This document shows positions 15,685 to 24,794 of a stretch of 64,000 nt of DNA, one piece after another; the first letter of the stretch is position 1, and every line of letters begins with the position of its first letter. The translations under genes were made by a program, and so were the position numbers. The DNA lies in assembly GCA_902617605.1 (NCBI GenBank), contig CACMXO010000003.1:1-64000 (forward strand), given 5' to 3'. This DNA is from an uncultured Prochlorococcus sp. GTDB taxonomy: Bacteria; Cyanobacteriota; Cyanobacteriia; PCC-6307; Cyanobiaceae. Under the pieces are notes generated by a model that was given only the letters and a program-made list of their open reading frames with translations, was not told the origin of the DNA and made no database searches.

Positions 15685-18294
15685 ATGATGAAAAATCCAA
15701 AAAACCAAAAAAATATTCCACAATATGTAAAACATGTAGATTACAAAGTTTTTGATTATGAAATTCCAAAAATCTTTTTGGACTTCGTAATTAAGAAAAA
15801 TGCTGTAAGTGTTACTACCAAACTAAAATTGGTAAAAAAAAATAAGAATACCAAAAATCTAATTCTTGATGGTACGGATATATTAATAAAAAAAATATTT
15901 ATAGATGACTTACTACTGGGAAAGGAATACTACAAACAACAAAAAAATAAATTAAAAATTGAAAATATAAACAAGGATAATTTTTTATTAAAAATAGAAG
16001 GAATAATTAAACCAAAGGAAAATACATCCCTTTTAGGAATGTACGAGAGTAATGGAATTATAACTACTCAATGTGAGGCGGAGGGATTTAGAAGAATAAG
16101 TTTTCACTCTGATAGGCCTGATATTCTAAGCAAATACACCGTGAGAATTGAGGCAGACAAGAATGATTACCCCGTCTTACTTTCAAATGGTAACGTCGTA
16201 AAAGAAAATAATCTTGCAAATAATCGACATGAAATAATTTGGGAAGACCCATATCCGAAACCCTCATATCTATTTGCATTGGTAGCGGGGAAACTTAATT
16301 GTGTAAAAGACAATTTCAAAACAAAATCGAATAAAAAAGTAAGAATAAATATTTATGTTGAGTATGGCGATGAAAAATATGTTCAACATGCAATAAGTTC
16401 CTTACAGAAATCTATGAAGTGGGACGAGGATAAATATAACCTTGAATACGATTTGTCATTGTTCAATATAGTTGCAGTCAGGCACTTTAATATGGGAGCA
16501 ATGGAAAATAAAAGTCTCAATATTTTCAACTCAAAACTAATACTCGCTAATTCTGAAACAACAACTGATGAAGAATTAGAAAGAATAGAGGGTGTGATCG
16601 CTCATGAATACTTCCATAATTGGACGGGGAACAGAGTGACTTGTAGAGATTGGTTTCAACTATCTCTTAAAGAGGGTTTAACAGTATTCAGAGATCAACA
16701 ATTCACTGCAGACATTCATAATCGTGAAATCAAGAGACTTGATGATGCGAAATTTCTTAGAAGAAATCAATTTAGAGAAGATTCTGGTCCAACATCACAT
16801 CCTGTAATGCCTGAAAAATATCAAGAAATAGACAATTTCTATACGACCACGATTTATGAGAAAGGAGCAGAAATAATTAGAATGCTTAATAAACTTGTAA
16901 AAGATGAAAATTTCTATAAAGGATTTAGTAATTACATCTCAACATATGATGGAAAGGCAGCAACAATAGACCAATTTGTCGATAAAATTTTAGAGCACAA
17001 TAAGGAAATCGATCCTGAAAAGTTTAAAATCTGGTACAAGCAAAATGGGACCCCAAAAATTAAATTCAAGAGAGTATGGGATCAAAAAGGCGGAAAACTT
17101 ACAATTGAAGCCTCACAAAGTAATCCAATAAAGAAGAACCCATATAATGATTTACCTCTAATAATTCCTATAAATCTGGCTATATTTTGCAGTGATAATA
17201 AAACGATAGAAAAAACAGTTGTTTTAAAAACAAAAAAAGAAGAATTCATTTTTAGGAATTTAAGATCTAACATCCAAATTCCTTTAGTAACTTATTTTCG
17301 CGAATTCTCTTCACCTGTTGAGTGGGAATCTGACACTACCTTGGATGAAAAATTTCTAATCTTAAAATATGAAAAAGATTTTTTTACACTATCGAATACT
17401 GTAAAAGTATTTTATAAAAAAATTATTTTATGCAGAATAGATGAAAAACCAGATCATAGAATTGAAAATAAATTAATAAGCACCTTAATATCATTTATAA
17501 AAAATAAAGATATTAATTTATCCCTTTTATCAGAATTACTAAGTATTCCTACATTTGCTGAAATTGAATCGGAGATAGAAAATATAGACCCTTTAAAGAT
17601 ATATAAAACTATTGACGAATTAAATCATTTATTCGGTACCAAATTAAAAGAAGAATTACATTTTAAGCTCCAAGAAATAGAAAAAAATCTAGATAATGTT
17701 TGGCCAGAAGGTAAAAATGAAAGAAAGCTAATCGAAACTATTTGGAAACTACTCTTAAGCAGTGATGATAGGGAAATTAAAGGCAAAATAATTAACTATG
17801 TCGATAGTAATTCGATGACACTAGCAAAAGCTGCAATGAATTCTTTCAGTAGAATTAATTGTTCTGAAAGAAAAATTATTTCAAATATATTCTTCAATAA
17901 ATGGAAAAATAATAGTGTCGTTTTGGATAGTTGGTTTTCATTCAATGCAGCTATAGAAAATGATGATAAAACTAGTGGTATAGAAAAATTATTTGAAAAT
18001 AAGTTTTTTGATTCAAAATCACCAAACACATTAAGAGCTATATTAAACACATTCGTAACAAGAAATAGTACTTTTCATGCAATTAATGGTTCTGGTTATA
18101 AATATATTGCAAAAAAGATAATTGAATTTGATAAATTAAATCCAATAGTAATTTCCCGATTTGTGAAAGTATTTAGTAGATATAATTATTATTCAGAACC
18201 ATACAAAAGTAATATGATAGAAACAATAAAGCAGATTAAAAAGAATAAACTATCAAAAAATACTAAAGAAGTTTTAGATGCAATAATAGATTGA
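15685..18294 (+). CDS. pepN: aminopeptidase N (M1 family)
   Basis: This 869-residue protein is full length for the bacterial PepN branch. The substrate-recognition motif GAMEN is at residues 271-275, and the zinc/catalytic motif HEYFH is at 307-311 with the third ligand E330 (HExxH-x18-E). The C-terminal half is helical, as in PepN. It removes N-terminal residues from peptides in the cytosol during protein turnover. The gene starts 48 bases after the secreted-protein gene. Starts at 15685 and 15688 are both possible. Confidence 0.95.
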   Translation: MMKNPKNQKNIPQYVKHVDYKVFDYEIPKIFLDFVIKKNAVSVTTKLKLVKKNKNTKNLILDGTDILIKKIFIDDLLLGKEYYKQQKNKLKIENINKDNFLLKIEGIIKPKENTSLLGMYESNGIITTQCEAEGFRRISFHSDRPDILSKYTVRIEADKNDYPVLLSNGNVVKENNLANNRHEIIWEDPYPKPSYLFALVAGKLNCVKDNFKTKSNKKVRINIYVEYGDEKYVQHAISSLQKSMKWDEDKYNLEYDLSLFNIVAVRHFNMGAMENKSLNIFNSKLILANSETTTDEELERIEGVIAHEYFHNWTGNRVTCRDWFQLSLKEGLTVFRDQQFTADIHNREIKRLDDAKFLRRNQFREDSGPTSHPVMPEKYQEIDNFYTTTIYEKGAEIIRMLNKLVKDENFYKGFSNYISTYDGKAATIDQFVDKILEHNKEIDPEKFKIWYKQNGTPKIKFKRVWDQKGGKLTIEASQSNPIKKNPYNDLPLIIPINLAIFCSDNKTIEKTVVLKTKKEEFIFRNLRSNIQIPLVTYFREFSSPVEWESDTTLDEKFLILKYEKDFFTLSNTVKVFYKKIILCRIDEKPDHRIENKLISTLISFIKNKDINLSLLSELLSIPTFAEIESEIENIDPLKIYKTIDELNHLFGTKLKEELHFKLQEIEKNLDNVWPEGKNERKLIETIWKLLLSSDDREIKGKIINYVDSNSMTLAKAAMNSFSRINCSERKIISNIFFNKWKNNSVVLDSWFSFNAAIENDDKTSGIEKLFENKFFDSKSPNTLRAILNTFVTRNSTFHAINGSGYKYIAKKIIEFDKLNPIVISRFVKVFSRYNYYSEPYKSNMIETIKQIKKNKLSKNTKEVLDAIID

Positions 18295-18308
18295 TTTTTT
18301 GATGATAT

Positions 18309-18530
18309 TTAACTAAATTTAATAATAACGATTGTAAATATTAATAATAAAATAAAAACAAGATACTTATTAATAAAAATATAATCAAATATATTTTTAT
18401 TATTATCTTTACTCCACTTTTTATTTACGTATTCTTTAGTTATAAATTTATTAGGTCTACCACAATATAAACATGTTGGGGAAGTTTTTAAAATTAAATT
18501 TTTACATTGAGGGCACTTTTTTTTTTCCAT
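18309..18530 (-). CDS. zinc-ribbon protein with C-terminal membrane helix
   Basis: This 73-residue protein carries a zinc ribbon, CPQCKN...CLYCGRP (two CxxC pairs at residues 6-9 and 20-23). A basic linker and one C-terminal helix (LVFILLLIFTIVIIKFS) follow. It is convergent with pepN, 14 bases away. No function is known. The gene at 43283-43558 has the same ribbon-then-helix plan but is not clearly a homologue. Confidence 0.65.
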   Translation of the reverse strand: MEKKKCPQCKNLILKTSPTCLYCGRPNKFITKEYVNKKWSKDNNKNIFDYIFINKYLVFILLLIFTIVIIKFS

Positions 18531-18695
18531 AATTTAATATTACTGAATAAAATTGAAATCAGAAACAATAAATAAAATAAGTAATTTAAATTTTATTTAT
18601 TATATTTTGAATAATTAAATATCATTGCAAAAAAAAAATTGATTCTAACTATTTAAAAAAATTCAATATAATAAAAAATTATTATTTAGTTTGAA

Positions 18696-18857
18696 ATGTT
18701 TGCTATTGCACTTGGAATGTCCCCTATTGAAAAAATCACTGTTGCAATATCTGCTTCAATTTTTATAATCGCCTTTACATGGGTCTCGATTAAGGGGGAT
18801 TTAAGAAAACTTGCAAATGAACTAATTGAAGATAATGAAAATAATCAGGATAATTAA
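18696..18857 (+). CDS. 53-aa one-helix membrane protein
   Basis: This 53-residue frame has the start MFAIALGMSPIEKITVAISA, a hydrophobic segment to about residue 33 and an acidic, Asn-rich tail. It fills the only open space between 18531 and 18877. The topology and clean ATG support a real gene, but no family is recognised. Confidence 0.5.
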   Translation: MFAIALGMSPIEKITVAISASIFIIAFTWVSIKGDLRKLANELIEDNENNQDN

Positions 18858-18876
18858 AAAATCTTTTAACCTACTA

Positions 18877-19071
18877 TTAATGCAAACTAGGATAATCAAT
18901 AATATGCCGAATTTCCTTTAGAGAAGAACCATAGATTTTTTTACCATTTAAGTGAACTCCAATCCATTTTTCCTTTTGATTAAAAAAATTAATTTTAGTA
19001 GTTTCCCTCTCGAGATGATCTTCATTATCCCAATTTAAAGTTATATCCCAACCTTTATAATTTTCTATCAT
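18877..19071 (-). CDS. small hypothetical protein, 64 aa
   Basis: This soluble 64-residue protein is rich in Trp and charged residues: YKGWDITLNW near the start and GVHLNGKKIYGSSLKEIRH near the end. It may be a small beta-fold domain. No family is recognised. It is downstream of, and in the same direction as, purT. Confidence 0.5.
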   Translation of the reverse strand: MIENYKGWDITLNWDNEDHLERETTKINFFNQKEKWIGVHLNGKKIYGSSLKEIRHIIDYPSLH

Positions 19072-19164
19072 TGTGAAATAGAGAACTTACTAAAATAATA
19101 CTCAGAGAGACATAGAACAAAAACAAAGGAAATAAGTATTTTTTTCGTTATTTTTATTTAATAT

Positions 19165-20340
19165 TTACGTAGTACTGACTTTTATTTTACGAGCAGCTTC
19201 ATCTGCATTTTTTCTTGCCAAATTAATGTCAGAATTTGATGAGAGGACAACACCCATTCTTCTGCCTTTTCTAGAAACTGGTTTCCCAAATATGAGCACT
19301 TTAGTCTTTTCAAATTCTAATGCTTCATTAAGACCCTCATAAACAGGATTTAGATACTCTTGATTAGAGAGTATAACTCTTGTTGCGGAGGGTTCTATTA
19401 GATCTATTTGCGGTATTGGTAAATTTAAAAAAGCCCTTAAATGTAATTCAAATTCATTAATATTTTGACTAACTAATGTAACCATACCAGTGTCATGTGG
19501 TCTTGGAGATAGTTCTGAAAATATGATCTCACTTCCTTTTATAAAAAACTCTACTCCGTATAATCCAGCTCCATTAAGGTTATTTAATATTCTACTTGTC
19601 ATTCTTTTAGCTTCAATAAGTAAGGACTTCTTGATCTCTATAGGTTGCCAACTACATTGATAGTCTCCATTAGATTGAAGATGTCCAATTGGTAAACAAA
19701 AAATATTTTCACCATTTTCTTTTCTTACAGTTAGAAGAGTAAACTCAAAATCAAAATTAATAAATTCTTCAATTATTACACCTTTAATCTTTCCTCTTGA
19801 ATTTGCTTGTGCCTGTTTCCAAGCATTTTGTAAATCATTTTTTGTTTCAACCAAACTCTGTCCCTTTCCTGAAGAGCTCATTAAAGGCTTAAGTAAAAGT
19901 GGGAATCCAATTTCATCTGCTTTTTTTTCTAAATCCTCAAATTCAAAAATATAATCAAACTTTGCAGTTTTAATTTTTAAATCTCTAGAAGCTAAGTCTC
20001 TAATTTTATCTCGATTCATTGTAATTTCTACAGTTCTGGCGTTGGGAACAATATTGAATCCTTCATCCTCCAATTCTTTTAAGGCTTCAATTGAAAGTGC
20101 CTCTATTTCTGGGACAACATAGTCAGGCTTAAATTCTTTTATAACATTTTTTAAAATATTTTTATCTCCCATATCAATTGCTCTTGAATAATCAGCAACT
20201 TGCATTGCAGGTGCTTTTTCATATCGATCAATTGCAATAACTTCTAATCCTAATCTTTTGGATTCTATTACTAATTCTTTTCCAAGCTCGCCACTACCAA
20301 GCAATAAAATTCTCTTTTTTGAAAAAATTAATTCTTTCAT
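19165..20340 (-). CDS. purT: formate-dependent phosphoribosylglycinamide formyltransferase
   Basis: This 391-residue protein is the usual length for PurT. It has the PurK/PurT-type N-terminus RILLLGSGELGKELVIES (residues 9-26) and an ATP-grasp middle with PLMSSSGKGQS. The acidic metal site is in GVEFFIKGSEIIFSELSPRP, then HDTGMVTL. PurT makes formyl-GAR from GAR, formate and ATP in purine synthesis. An 11-base gap separates it from the upstream 85-residue gene. Confidence 0.93.
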   Translation of the reverse strand: MKELIFSKKRILLLGSGELGKELVIESKRLGLEVIAIDRYEKAPAMQVADYSRAIDMGDKNILKNVIKEFKPDYVVPEIEALSIEALKELEDEGFNIVPNARTVEITMNRDKIRDLASRDLKIKTAKFDYIFEFEDLEKKADEIGFPLLLKPLMSSSGKGQSLVETKNDLQNAWKQAQANSRGKIKGVIIEEFINFDFEFTLLTVRKENGENIFCLPIGHLQSNGDYQCSWQPIEIKKSLLIEAKRMTSRILNNLNGAGLYGVEFFIKGSEIIFSELSPRPHDTGMVTLVSQNINEFELHLRAFLNLPIPQIDLIEPSATRVILSNQEYLNPVYEGLNEALEFEKTKVLIFGKPVSRKGRRMGVVLSSNSDINLARKNADEAARKIKVSTT

Positions 20341-20351
20341 ATATATAAAAC

Positions 20352-20609
20352 TTAGTCGTCATCACCAGATGACTTTGAAGATGCATCATCTGAAATTTTT
20401 TTCTCTTTAGAATAACTAAATGAAAAATTTCTACCAAACCAATTTTGACTTCGCATGCTATTAGTTATTGATCTTGAAATTGCTCCCAAAAAAAAGATTC
20501 CAATCATTGCCCAAATAATTCTTTCTAAAGCAATTGCTGGTGAAAAACCTTGTCCGGAATTAATAATTTCAGTAAGTGGGTCTAAAGGGTCCAAATTTAA
20601 ACTGATCAA
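20352..20609 (-). CDS. small membrane protein upstream of purT
   Basis: This 85-residue protein has one hydrophobic helix (IIWAMIGIFFLGAISRSI) in the middle and a very acidic Ser/Asp tail ending SSKSSGDDD. It is 11 bases upstream of purT and probably shares its transcript, although no functional link is apparent. Confidence 0.55.
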   Translation of the reverse strand: MISLNLDPLDPLTEIINSGQGFSPAIALERIIWAMIGIFFLGAISRSITNSMRSQNWFGRNFSFSYSKEKKISDDASSKSSGDDD

Positions 20610-20739
20610 TAATACTTATTATAAAGGGTTAAATATTTGAAAAATTAAAACTTATAAAAGAAATAACCAAAACGACCATAAAAATTAAACACAATAAAGT
20701 CTATACAATGCTATCTTCAAAGGGTGAATTTTTTTAGAC

Positions 20740-21219
20740 ATGCAAGTTGACGTACAAAATACTACTGTTATTTCTGCAGACGGATCATCCATAAAACTAG
20801 GTGAATATTCTGGAGAGGTAATTTTAGTTGTTAATGTAGCTAGTTATTGCGGAAATACTGCTCAATATGAGGATCTACAAAAGCTACATGATTTATATTC
20901 AAGCAAAGGCCTAAGAATTCTTGCATTTCCTTGTAATGATTTTGGAAAACAAGAACCCGACTCTCTTTCAGAAATAAAAGATTTCTGCACAACAAAATAT
21001 GGCGTTAAGTTTGAAATCTATGAAAAAGTTCATGCCAAAGGAAACACCACAGAACCATACACAACCCTTAACAAAGTTGAACCTGAAGGAGAAGTTGAAT
21101 GGAATTTCGAGAAATTTCTGATAGGTAAAGATAGTAAAGTAATTGCACGATTCAAGCCAGGCGTTAAACCGTTTGACGAAAACTTAATAGCAGCTATAGA
21201 AGTAGCTTTAGATTCATAA
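20740..21219 (+). CDS. gpx: glutathione/thiol peroxidase
   Basis: This 159-residue protein has the GPx fold. The peroxidatic motif NVASYCGNTAQYEDL puts Cys37 where selenoenzymes have Sec, Q71 lies in FPCNDFGKQEP, and W121-N122 are in EWNFEKF, giving the catalytic triad C/Q/W plus Asn. LAFPCN keeps the second conserved Cys (C65). It reduces lipid and hydrogen peroxides, usually with thioredoxin in cyanobacteria. It is monocistronic. Confidence 0.93.
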   Translation: MQVDVQNTTVISADGSSIKLGEYSGEVILVVNVASYCGNTAQYEDLQKLHDLYSSKGLRILAFPCNDFGKQEPDSLSEIKDFCTTKYGVKFEIYEKVHAKGNTTEPYTTLNKVEPEGEVEWNFEKFLIGKDSKVIARFKPGVKPFDENLIAAIEVALDS

Positions 21220-21353
21220 CAACCTTCTTGTAAGGTAAATAAAAATATTAAAAAATAGAGACTTTTTTATTTAATTAAAAAAAAGCAAATTTTTTAAAAA
21301 ATTCCTTTTTTTAGGATCCAAGCTTGTCTAGTATTCTTGAATTTTTTTAAATC

Positions 21354-21992
21354 TTATTTATTATCAGAATCAACTTCTACGTCTATTATTTCACCTTTAA
21401 CTGTTCTTTTTTTAGGTTTAATTGCTTTTACCTCTGGCTCTATTGTCTCTTCTTGAACTTCACTTTCTTCTGGTTTCTCTGATTTTATTTCTGACTCTAT
21501 TGTTTCTTCTTTAACTTCACTTTCTTCTGGTTTCTCTGATTTTATTTCTGACTCTATTGTTTCTTCTTTAACTTCACTTTCTTCTGGTTTCTCTGATTTT
21601 ATTTCTGACTCTATTGTTTCTTCTTTAACTTCACTTTCTTCTGGTTCCTCTGATTTTACTTCTGACAAAATTGTTTCTTCTTTAACTTCACTTTCTTCTG
21701 GTTCCTCTGATTTTACTTCTGACTCTATTGTTTCTTCTTTAACTTCACTTTCTTTTGGTTCTTCTGATTTTACTTCTGACTCTATTGTTTCTTCTTTAAC
21801 TTCACTCTCTTTTGGTTCTTCTGATTTTACTTCTGAATTTGCTGAGCTTTGATCTTCATCTTTACTTAAGAGGAACTTTAATAATTTTTTGAATAATAAG
21901 AAACCTTTTTCAACTCTTTTTGGACCTAAAATTGAAAGCAAAATTACTAATATTATGAATATTTCAGGTGAATTTAAACCTAATAGTTTCAT
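21354..21992 (-). CDS. TatA/TatB-like membrane protein with acidic tandem-repeat tail
   Basis: This is a 212-residue protein. Residues 1-42 look like TatA/TatB: LNSPEIFIILVILLSILGPK forms the helix and G-P hinge, then a basic amphipathic helix, FLLFKKLLKFLL. Instead of the usual short tail, residues 53-185 are seven copies of a 19-residue unit of the form SEVKSEEPxESEVKEETIE, strongly acidic with period-19 Glu/Lys order. The last 27 residues diverge. It may be a Tat component or an unrelated single-pass membrane anchor. Confidence 0.65.
   Translation of the reverse strand: MKLLGLNSPEIFIILVILLSILGPKRVEKGFLLFKKLLKFLLSKDEDQSSANSEVKSEEPKESEVKEETIESEVKSEEPKESEVKEETIESEVKSEEPEESEVKEETILSEVKSEEPEESEVKEETIESEIKSEKPEESEVKEETIESEIKSEKPEESEVKEETIESEIKSEKPEESEVQEETIEPEVKAIKPKKRTVKGEIIDVEVDSDNK
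21438..21836 (-). repeat. 57-bp tandem repeat, seven copies
   Basis: Seven in-frame 57-bp units encode the 19-residue repeat of the TatA-like protein. Copies differ in small ways: Lys or Glu after Pro, SEV or SEI, one final TIL instead of TIE. Copies near the C-terminus are most alike, which suggests recent expansion. Confidence 0.9.
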
Positions 21993-22039
21993 AAAATTTC
22001 ATATTCTATTTATATTTTAGTACATGCTAAAAATTTAAT

Positions 22040-22432
22040 CTAATTATTCTCAAAAGTTGGTAAATAGAGTTCCCTATTTGATGCAATTAAACCTTCTTCT
22101 TTAAAAAAAATCTCTAGGTCTTTTAGATCATTTATATCTACAAATTCACCACAATTATCTAATATATTATTATGGGTAAAATTCCATAAATCAGCCAAAT
22201 ATTCATCATCATCTGGAAATGCTACAAATTTCAAATATGTATTATTCAAAGCATATTCACTAGCAAAATCAGAATCTAAACCTTCCCTCTTAGCATCACA
22301 AAAAACTTTAGCAAATCTTTTGCCTACAGAAGTTTGAGCACTTGATAAATCTAAATTACCTTGCATTGCATTTAAATTTATTGGTGCAATAAAAATAATT
22401 ATTGGAAGAAAAATAGAAACTAATATAAACAA
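22040..22432 (-). CDS. secreted protein, paralogue of the one at 2824-3225
   Basis: This 130-residue protein has a hydrophobic N-terminus (LVSIFLPIIIFIAPINLNA) followed by a mature part with FAKVFCDAKREG (about residues 38-49) and DNCGEFVD (near 96). The two-Cys layout and flanking residues match the secreted protein at 2824-3225. The likely start is TTG (22430-22432), with GGAAA upstream on the minus strand. Function is unknown; the family looks lineage-specific. Confidence 0.6.
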   Translation of the reverse strand: MFILVSIFLPIIIFIAPINLNAMQGNLDLSSAQTSVGKRFAKVFCDAKREGLDSDFASEYALNNTYLKFVAFPDDDEYLADLWNFTHNNILDNCGEFVDINDLKDLEIFFKEEGLIASNRELYLPTFENN

Positions 22433-22603
22433 GAAAAAATTTCCTTTTTAAATTTCAACTCAACATAAACTAGCAAAAAAAGTAATCAATTAGGCCTATT
22501 TAAGTAAAAGCACTTATTATAAATTAAGAAATAAATAGAAAACATAAAATCACCTCCATATCTGAATTTATAATAAAGAAAGATTAAATAAATTTAGAAA
22601 TAT

Positions 22604-23611
22604 ATGTCTTCAAATATAAGGCTAAAAGGAAGAGGAGTTAACAGGATAATTAAGAGTAAGGTCATGCTATCGCCATTAGCAGGAGTTACCGATAACATTT
22701 TTAGACGACTTGTACGTAAATGGGCACCAAACTCTTTACTTTTTACAGAAATGATAAATGCCACAAGTCTTAAAAAAGGATATGGCACACAAAAAATCAA
22801 TCAAATAGATTTAGAAGATGGTCCAATAGGAGTACAAATATTTGATAATAGGCCATATGCTGTTTCTGAAGCTGCGAAACAAGCTGAGGACTCTGGAGCT
22901 TTCTTAATTGATATAAATATGGGATGTCCAGTAAAAAAAATTGCAAAGAAAGGTGGAGGCAGTGCTTTAATTAAAGACCGAAAACTTGCTATAGAATTAG
23001 TCAAAAATGTTGTAAAAGCTGTTAGGCTTCCAGTAACCGTAAAAACGCGACTTGGATGGGATAGTAAAGAAGAAAATATAGAGGATTTCTTATTTAAACT
23101 TCAAGATGCGGGAGCAACGATGATCACACTTCATGGAAGAACTAGAAAACAGGGTTTTTCAGGCAAGTCAGATTGGGAAATGATCGGGAGACTTAAAAAG
23201 TTGTTGGAAATTCCAGTAATTGCTAATGGAGATATCAAAAATCCAGATGACGCTATTAATTGTTTAAAAAAAACAAATGCTGATGGTGTAATGATTGGAC
23301 GAGGAATTTTAGGATCCCCATGGAAAATAGGAGAAATAGATTATGCCCTTAGAGAAAATAAAAATTTTAAAGAACCAAATACAGAAGAAAAACTATATTT
23401 AATTATTGAGCATCTTGATGAATTAATAAAAGAAAAAGGAGATCACGGATTGCTAATTGCAAGGAAACATATCTCATGGACATGCAAAGACTTTAAAGGG
23501 GCATCAAATTTAAGAAATAACTTGGTTAGAGCTGTTGATAAAAATGAAGTTAAAAATTTAATAATTAAAATGATTAAAACTTTAAATAATGAAAAAAATA
23601 GATTAGTTTAA
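22604..23611 (+). CDS. dus: tRNA-dihydrouridine synthase
   Basis: This 335-residue protein has the full Dus pattern: PLAGVTDNIFRRLVRKW (residues 24-40), EMINATSLKKG, GVQIFDNRP, then NMGCPVKKIAKKGGGSAL with catalytic C108. LHGRTRKQGFSGKSDWEMI and ANGDIKNPDDA, near the FMN phosphate site, complete it. It reduces uridine in tRNA D-loops with NADPH and FMN. The next gene begins 18 bases downstream. Confidence 0.94.
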   Translation: MSSNIRLKGRGVNRIIKSKVMLSPLAGVTDNIFRRLVRKWAPNSLLFTEMINATSLKKGYGTQKINQIDLEDGPIGVQIFDNRPYAVSEAAKQAEDSGAFLIDINMGCPVKKIAKKGGGSALIKDRKLAIELVKNVVKAVRLPVTVKTRLGWDSKEENIEDFLFKLQDAGATMITLHGRTRKQGFSGKSDWEMIGRLKKLLEIPVIANGDIKNPDDAINCLKKTNADGVMIGRGILGSPWKIGEIDYALRENKNFKEPNTEEKLYLIIEHLDELIKEKGDHGLLIARKHISWTCKDFKGASNLRNNLVRAVDKNEVKNLIIKMIKTLNNEKNRLV

Positions 23612-23629
23612 AACAAATTTATTTTTGAA

Positions 23630-23887
23630 ATGAAAATTATTAGTAAAAAAACAAGTAAAAGAGTTTGTGATCACATGAATAATGATCACATAGATTCAGT
23701 GCACAAATATCTTATCCATTATGGGAAGATATCAAGATTTGAAAATGCTTATATGGAAGAAATTAATAATAGTTATATAAAAATCAATTACGATGGCCAA
23801 TCAGCAATTATCAATTTTAAAAATGAAATATCTGAAGAAGAAATTCATTCAACTTTAGTATCAATGATTAAAGACATTAAAAAATAA
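23630..23887 (+). CDS. DUF2470-domain protein
   Basis: This 85-residue protein has VCDHMNNDHIDSVHKYLIHY (residues 12-31), the DUF2470 signature (HMN.DH.D....). In larger proteins DUF2470 is the C-terminal domain of HugZ-type heme-degrading enzymes; here it stands alone. It may bind heme or a related tetrapyrrole. It is 18 bases from dus and in the same direction. Confidence 0.75.
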   Translation: MKIISKKTSKRVCDHMNNDHIDSVHKYLIHYGKISRFENAYMEEINNSYIKINYDGQSAIINFKNEISEEEIHSTLVSMIKDIKK

Positions 23888-23906
23888 AATAATTTATAAG
23901 AAAATT

Positions 23907-24071
23907 CTAATTTTTATTTTCATAGTAATCAGTTATCTTTTTACATTCTTCAAATGAAAGCACGCTTAATCTAGATGTAGCCTTTATTTGAAGAATTGCA
24001 CAAACAGCTAATAAATCAGAGCTATCAACACTAAGTGCTTTAGAAAGCTCTAGAATCCTAAGACCTTTCAT
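23907..24071 (-). CDS. 54-aa IF2 N-terminal-like helical protein
   Basis: Translation begins at ATG 24069-24071: MKGLRILELSKALSVDSSDL, then LAVCAILQIKATSRLSVLSF. The pattern L.elak.l.v.s..ll..c..l.i...s..s.l matches the small helical N-terminal domain found in bacterial IF2. As a free protein it may bind ribosomes or RNA, or be a degenerate domain. The call rests on motif spacing only. Confidence 0.55.
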   Translation of the reverse strand: MKGLRILELSKALSVDSSDLLAVCAILQIKATSRLSVLSFEECKKITDYYENKN

Positions 24072-24114
24072 TAGTATTTAAAAATCTTTTTCTAAATTAT
24101 CAAGAAACTTGAAA

Positions 24115-24351
24115 TCAATGGGCTGCATTTTTTCCCAAACCTGCAACGAATGGAAAAGTTTGTTCATCACCAAAAATATCTCCTGCTGAAGAATTAGAAA
24201 TATTATTTTTTTTATTATCAGGCTTAATTTCCTCAATTTGATTAGAAATATTCTCTTTTATGTTATTTTCAATTTCTTTTGCTAATAAATTATTCGTATT
24301 AGAAAATATTGAAAAAACTAATACACATAAAAACAAAATAATTCTTTTCAT
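24115..24351 (-). CDS. small secreted protein with DIFGDEQTFPFVAG tail
   Basis: This 78-residue protein has a signal peptide (RIILFLCVLVFSIFSNTNNLLA) and a low-complexity Asn/Lys/Glu linker. The C-terminus, GDIFGDEQTFPFVAGLGKNAAH, is distinctly non-random and looks like the functional part (a thylakoid-lumen or periplasm protein). No family is recognised. The linker may be flexible. Confidence 0.6.
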   Translation of the reverse strand: MKRIILFLCVLVFSIFSNTNNLLAKEIENNIKENISNQIEEIKPDNKKNNISNSSAGDIFGDEQTFPFVAGLGKNAAH

Positions 24352-24452
24352 AAAAAAAATTTATCTAATACTATTGTCATACACCAATAAAGTTATTTAG
24401 AAAAACTAGGTAATTTTAAAACAAATCTAAATAAATCAAAATAAAAAAATAT

Positions 24453-24689
24453 TCATCTTCCCAATTTATTTCTATTTTTAAATCTAATTAAAAAATAAAG
24501 ACCTATTAACAAAAGAATTGCCAAGGAGTACTGATTAAGAAAAACATAAACTATATAAACGAGAAATGGAAACAAGCACGCCCTCTTAAAATTTAATTTC
24601 TGTTCCTTTGACATATTTTTCCAATTTAAATATTCTTCCCATTGAAAAATCTTCTTCATTTTTCTACTTCTATTTTTACGATTAAACAT
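24453..24689 (-). CDS. small membrane protein with basic N-terminus
   Basis: This 78-residue protein has basic ends (NRKNRSRKMKKIF) around two close hydrophobic stretches (LFPFLVYIVYVFL and LAILLLIGLYFLI). It may start at the internal Met 11. It is in line with the 24115-24351 gene on the minus strand, 101 bases away. No family. Confidence 0.5.
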   Translation of the reverse strand: MFNRKNRSRKMKKIFQWEEYLNWKNMSKEQKLNFKRACLFPFLVYIVYVFLNQYSLAILLLIGLYFLIRFKNRNKLGR

Positions 24690-24794
24690 AACTTTATAAA
24701 TATAGTCTTGATGATTCTTATGTTAATAACAAAATTAATCTACAATATCAAAATAAGTTTTTTCATTGAATAAAAATATTTTTTTGAATAAAAG

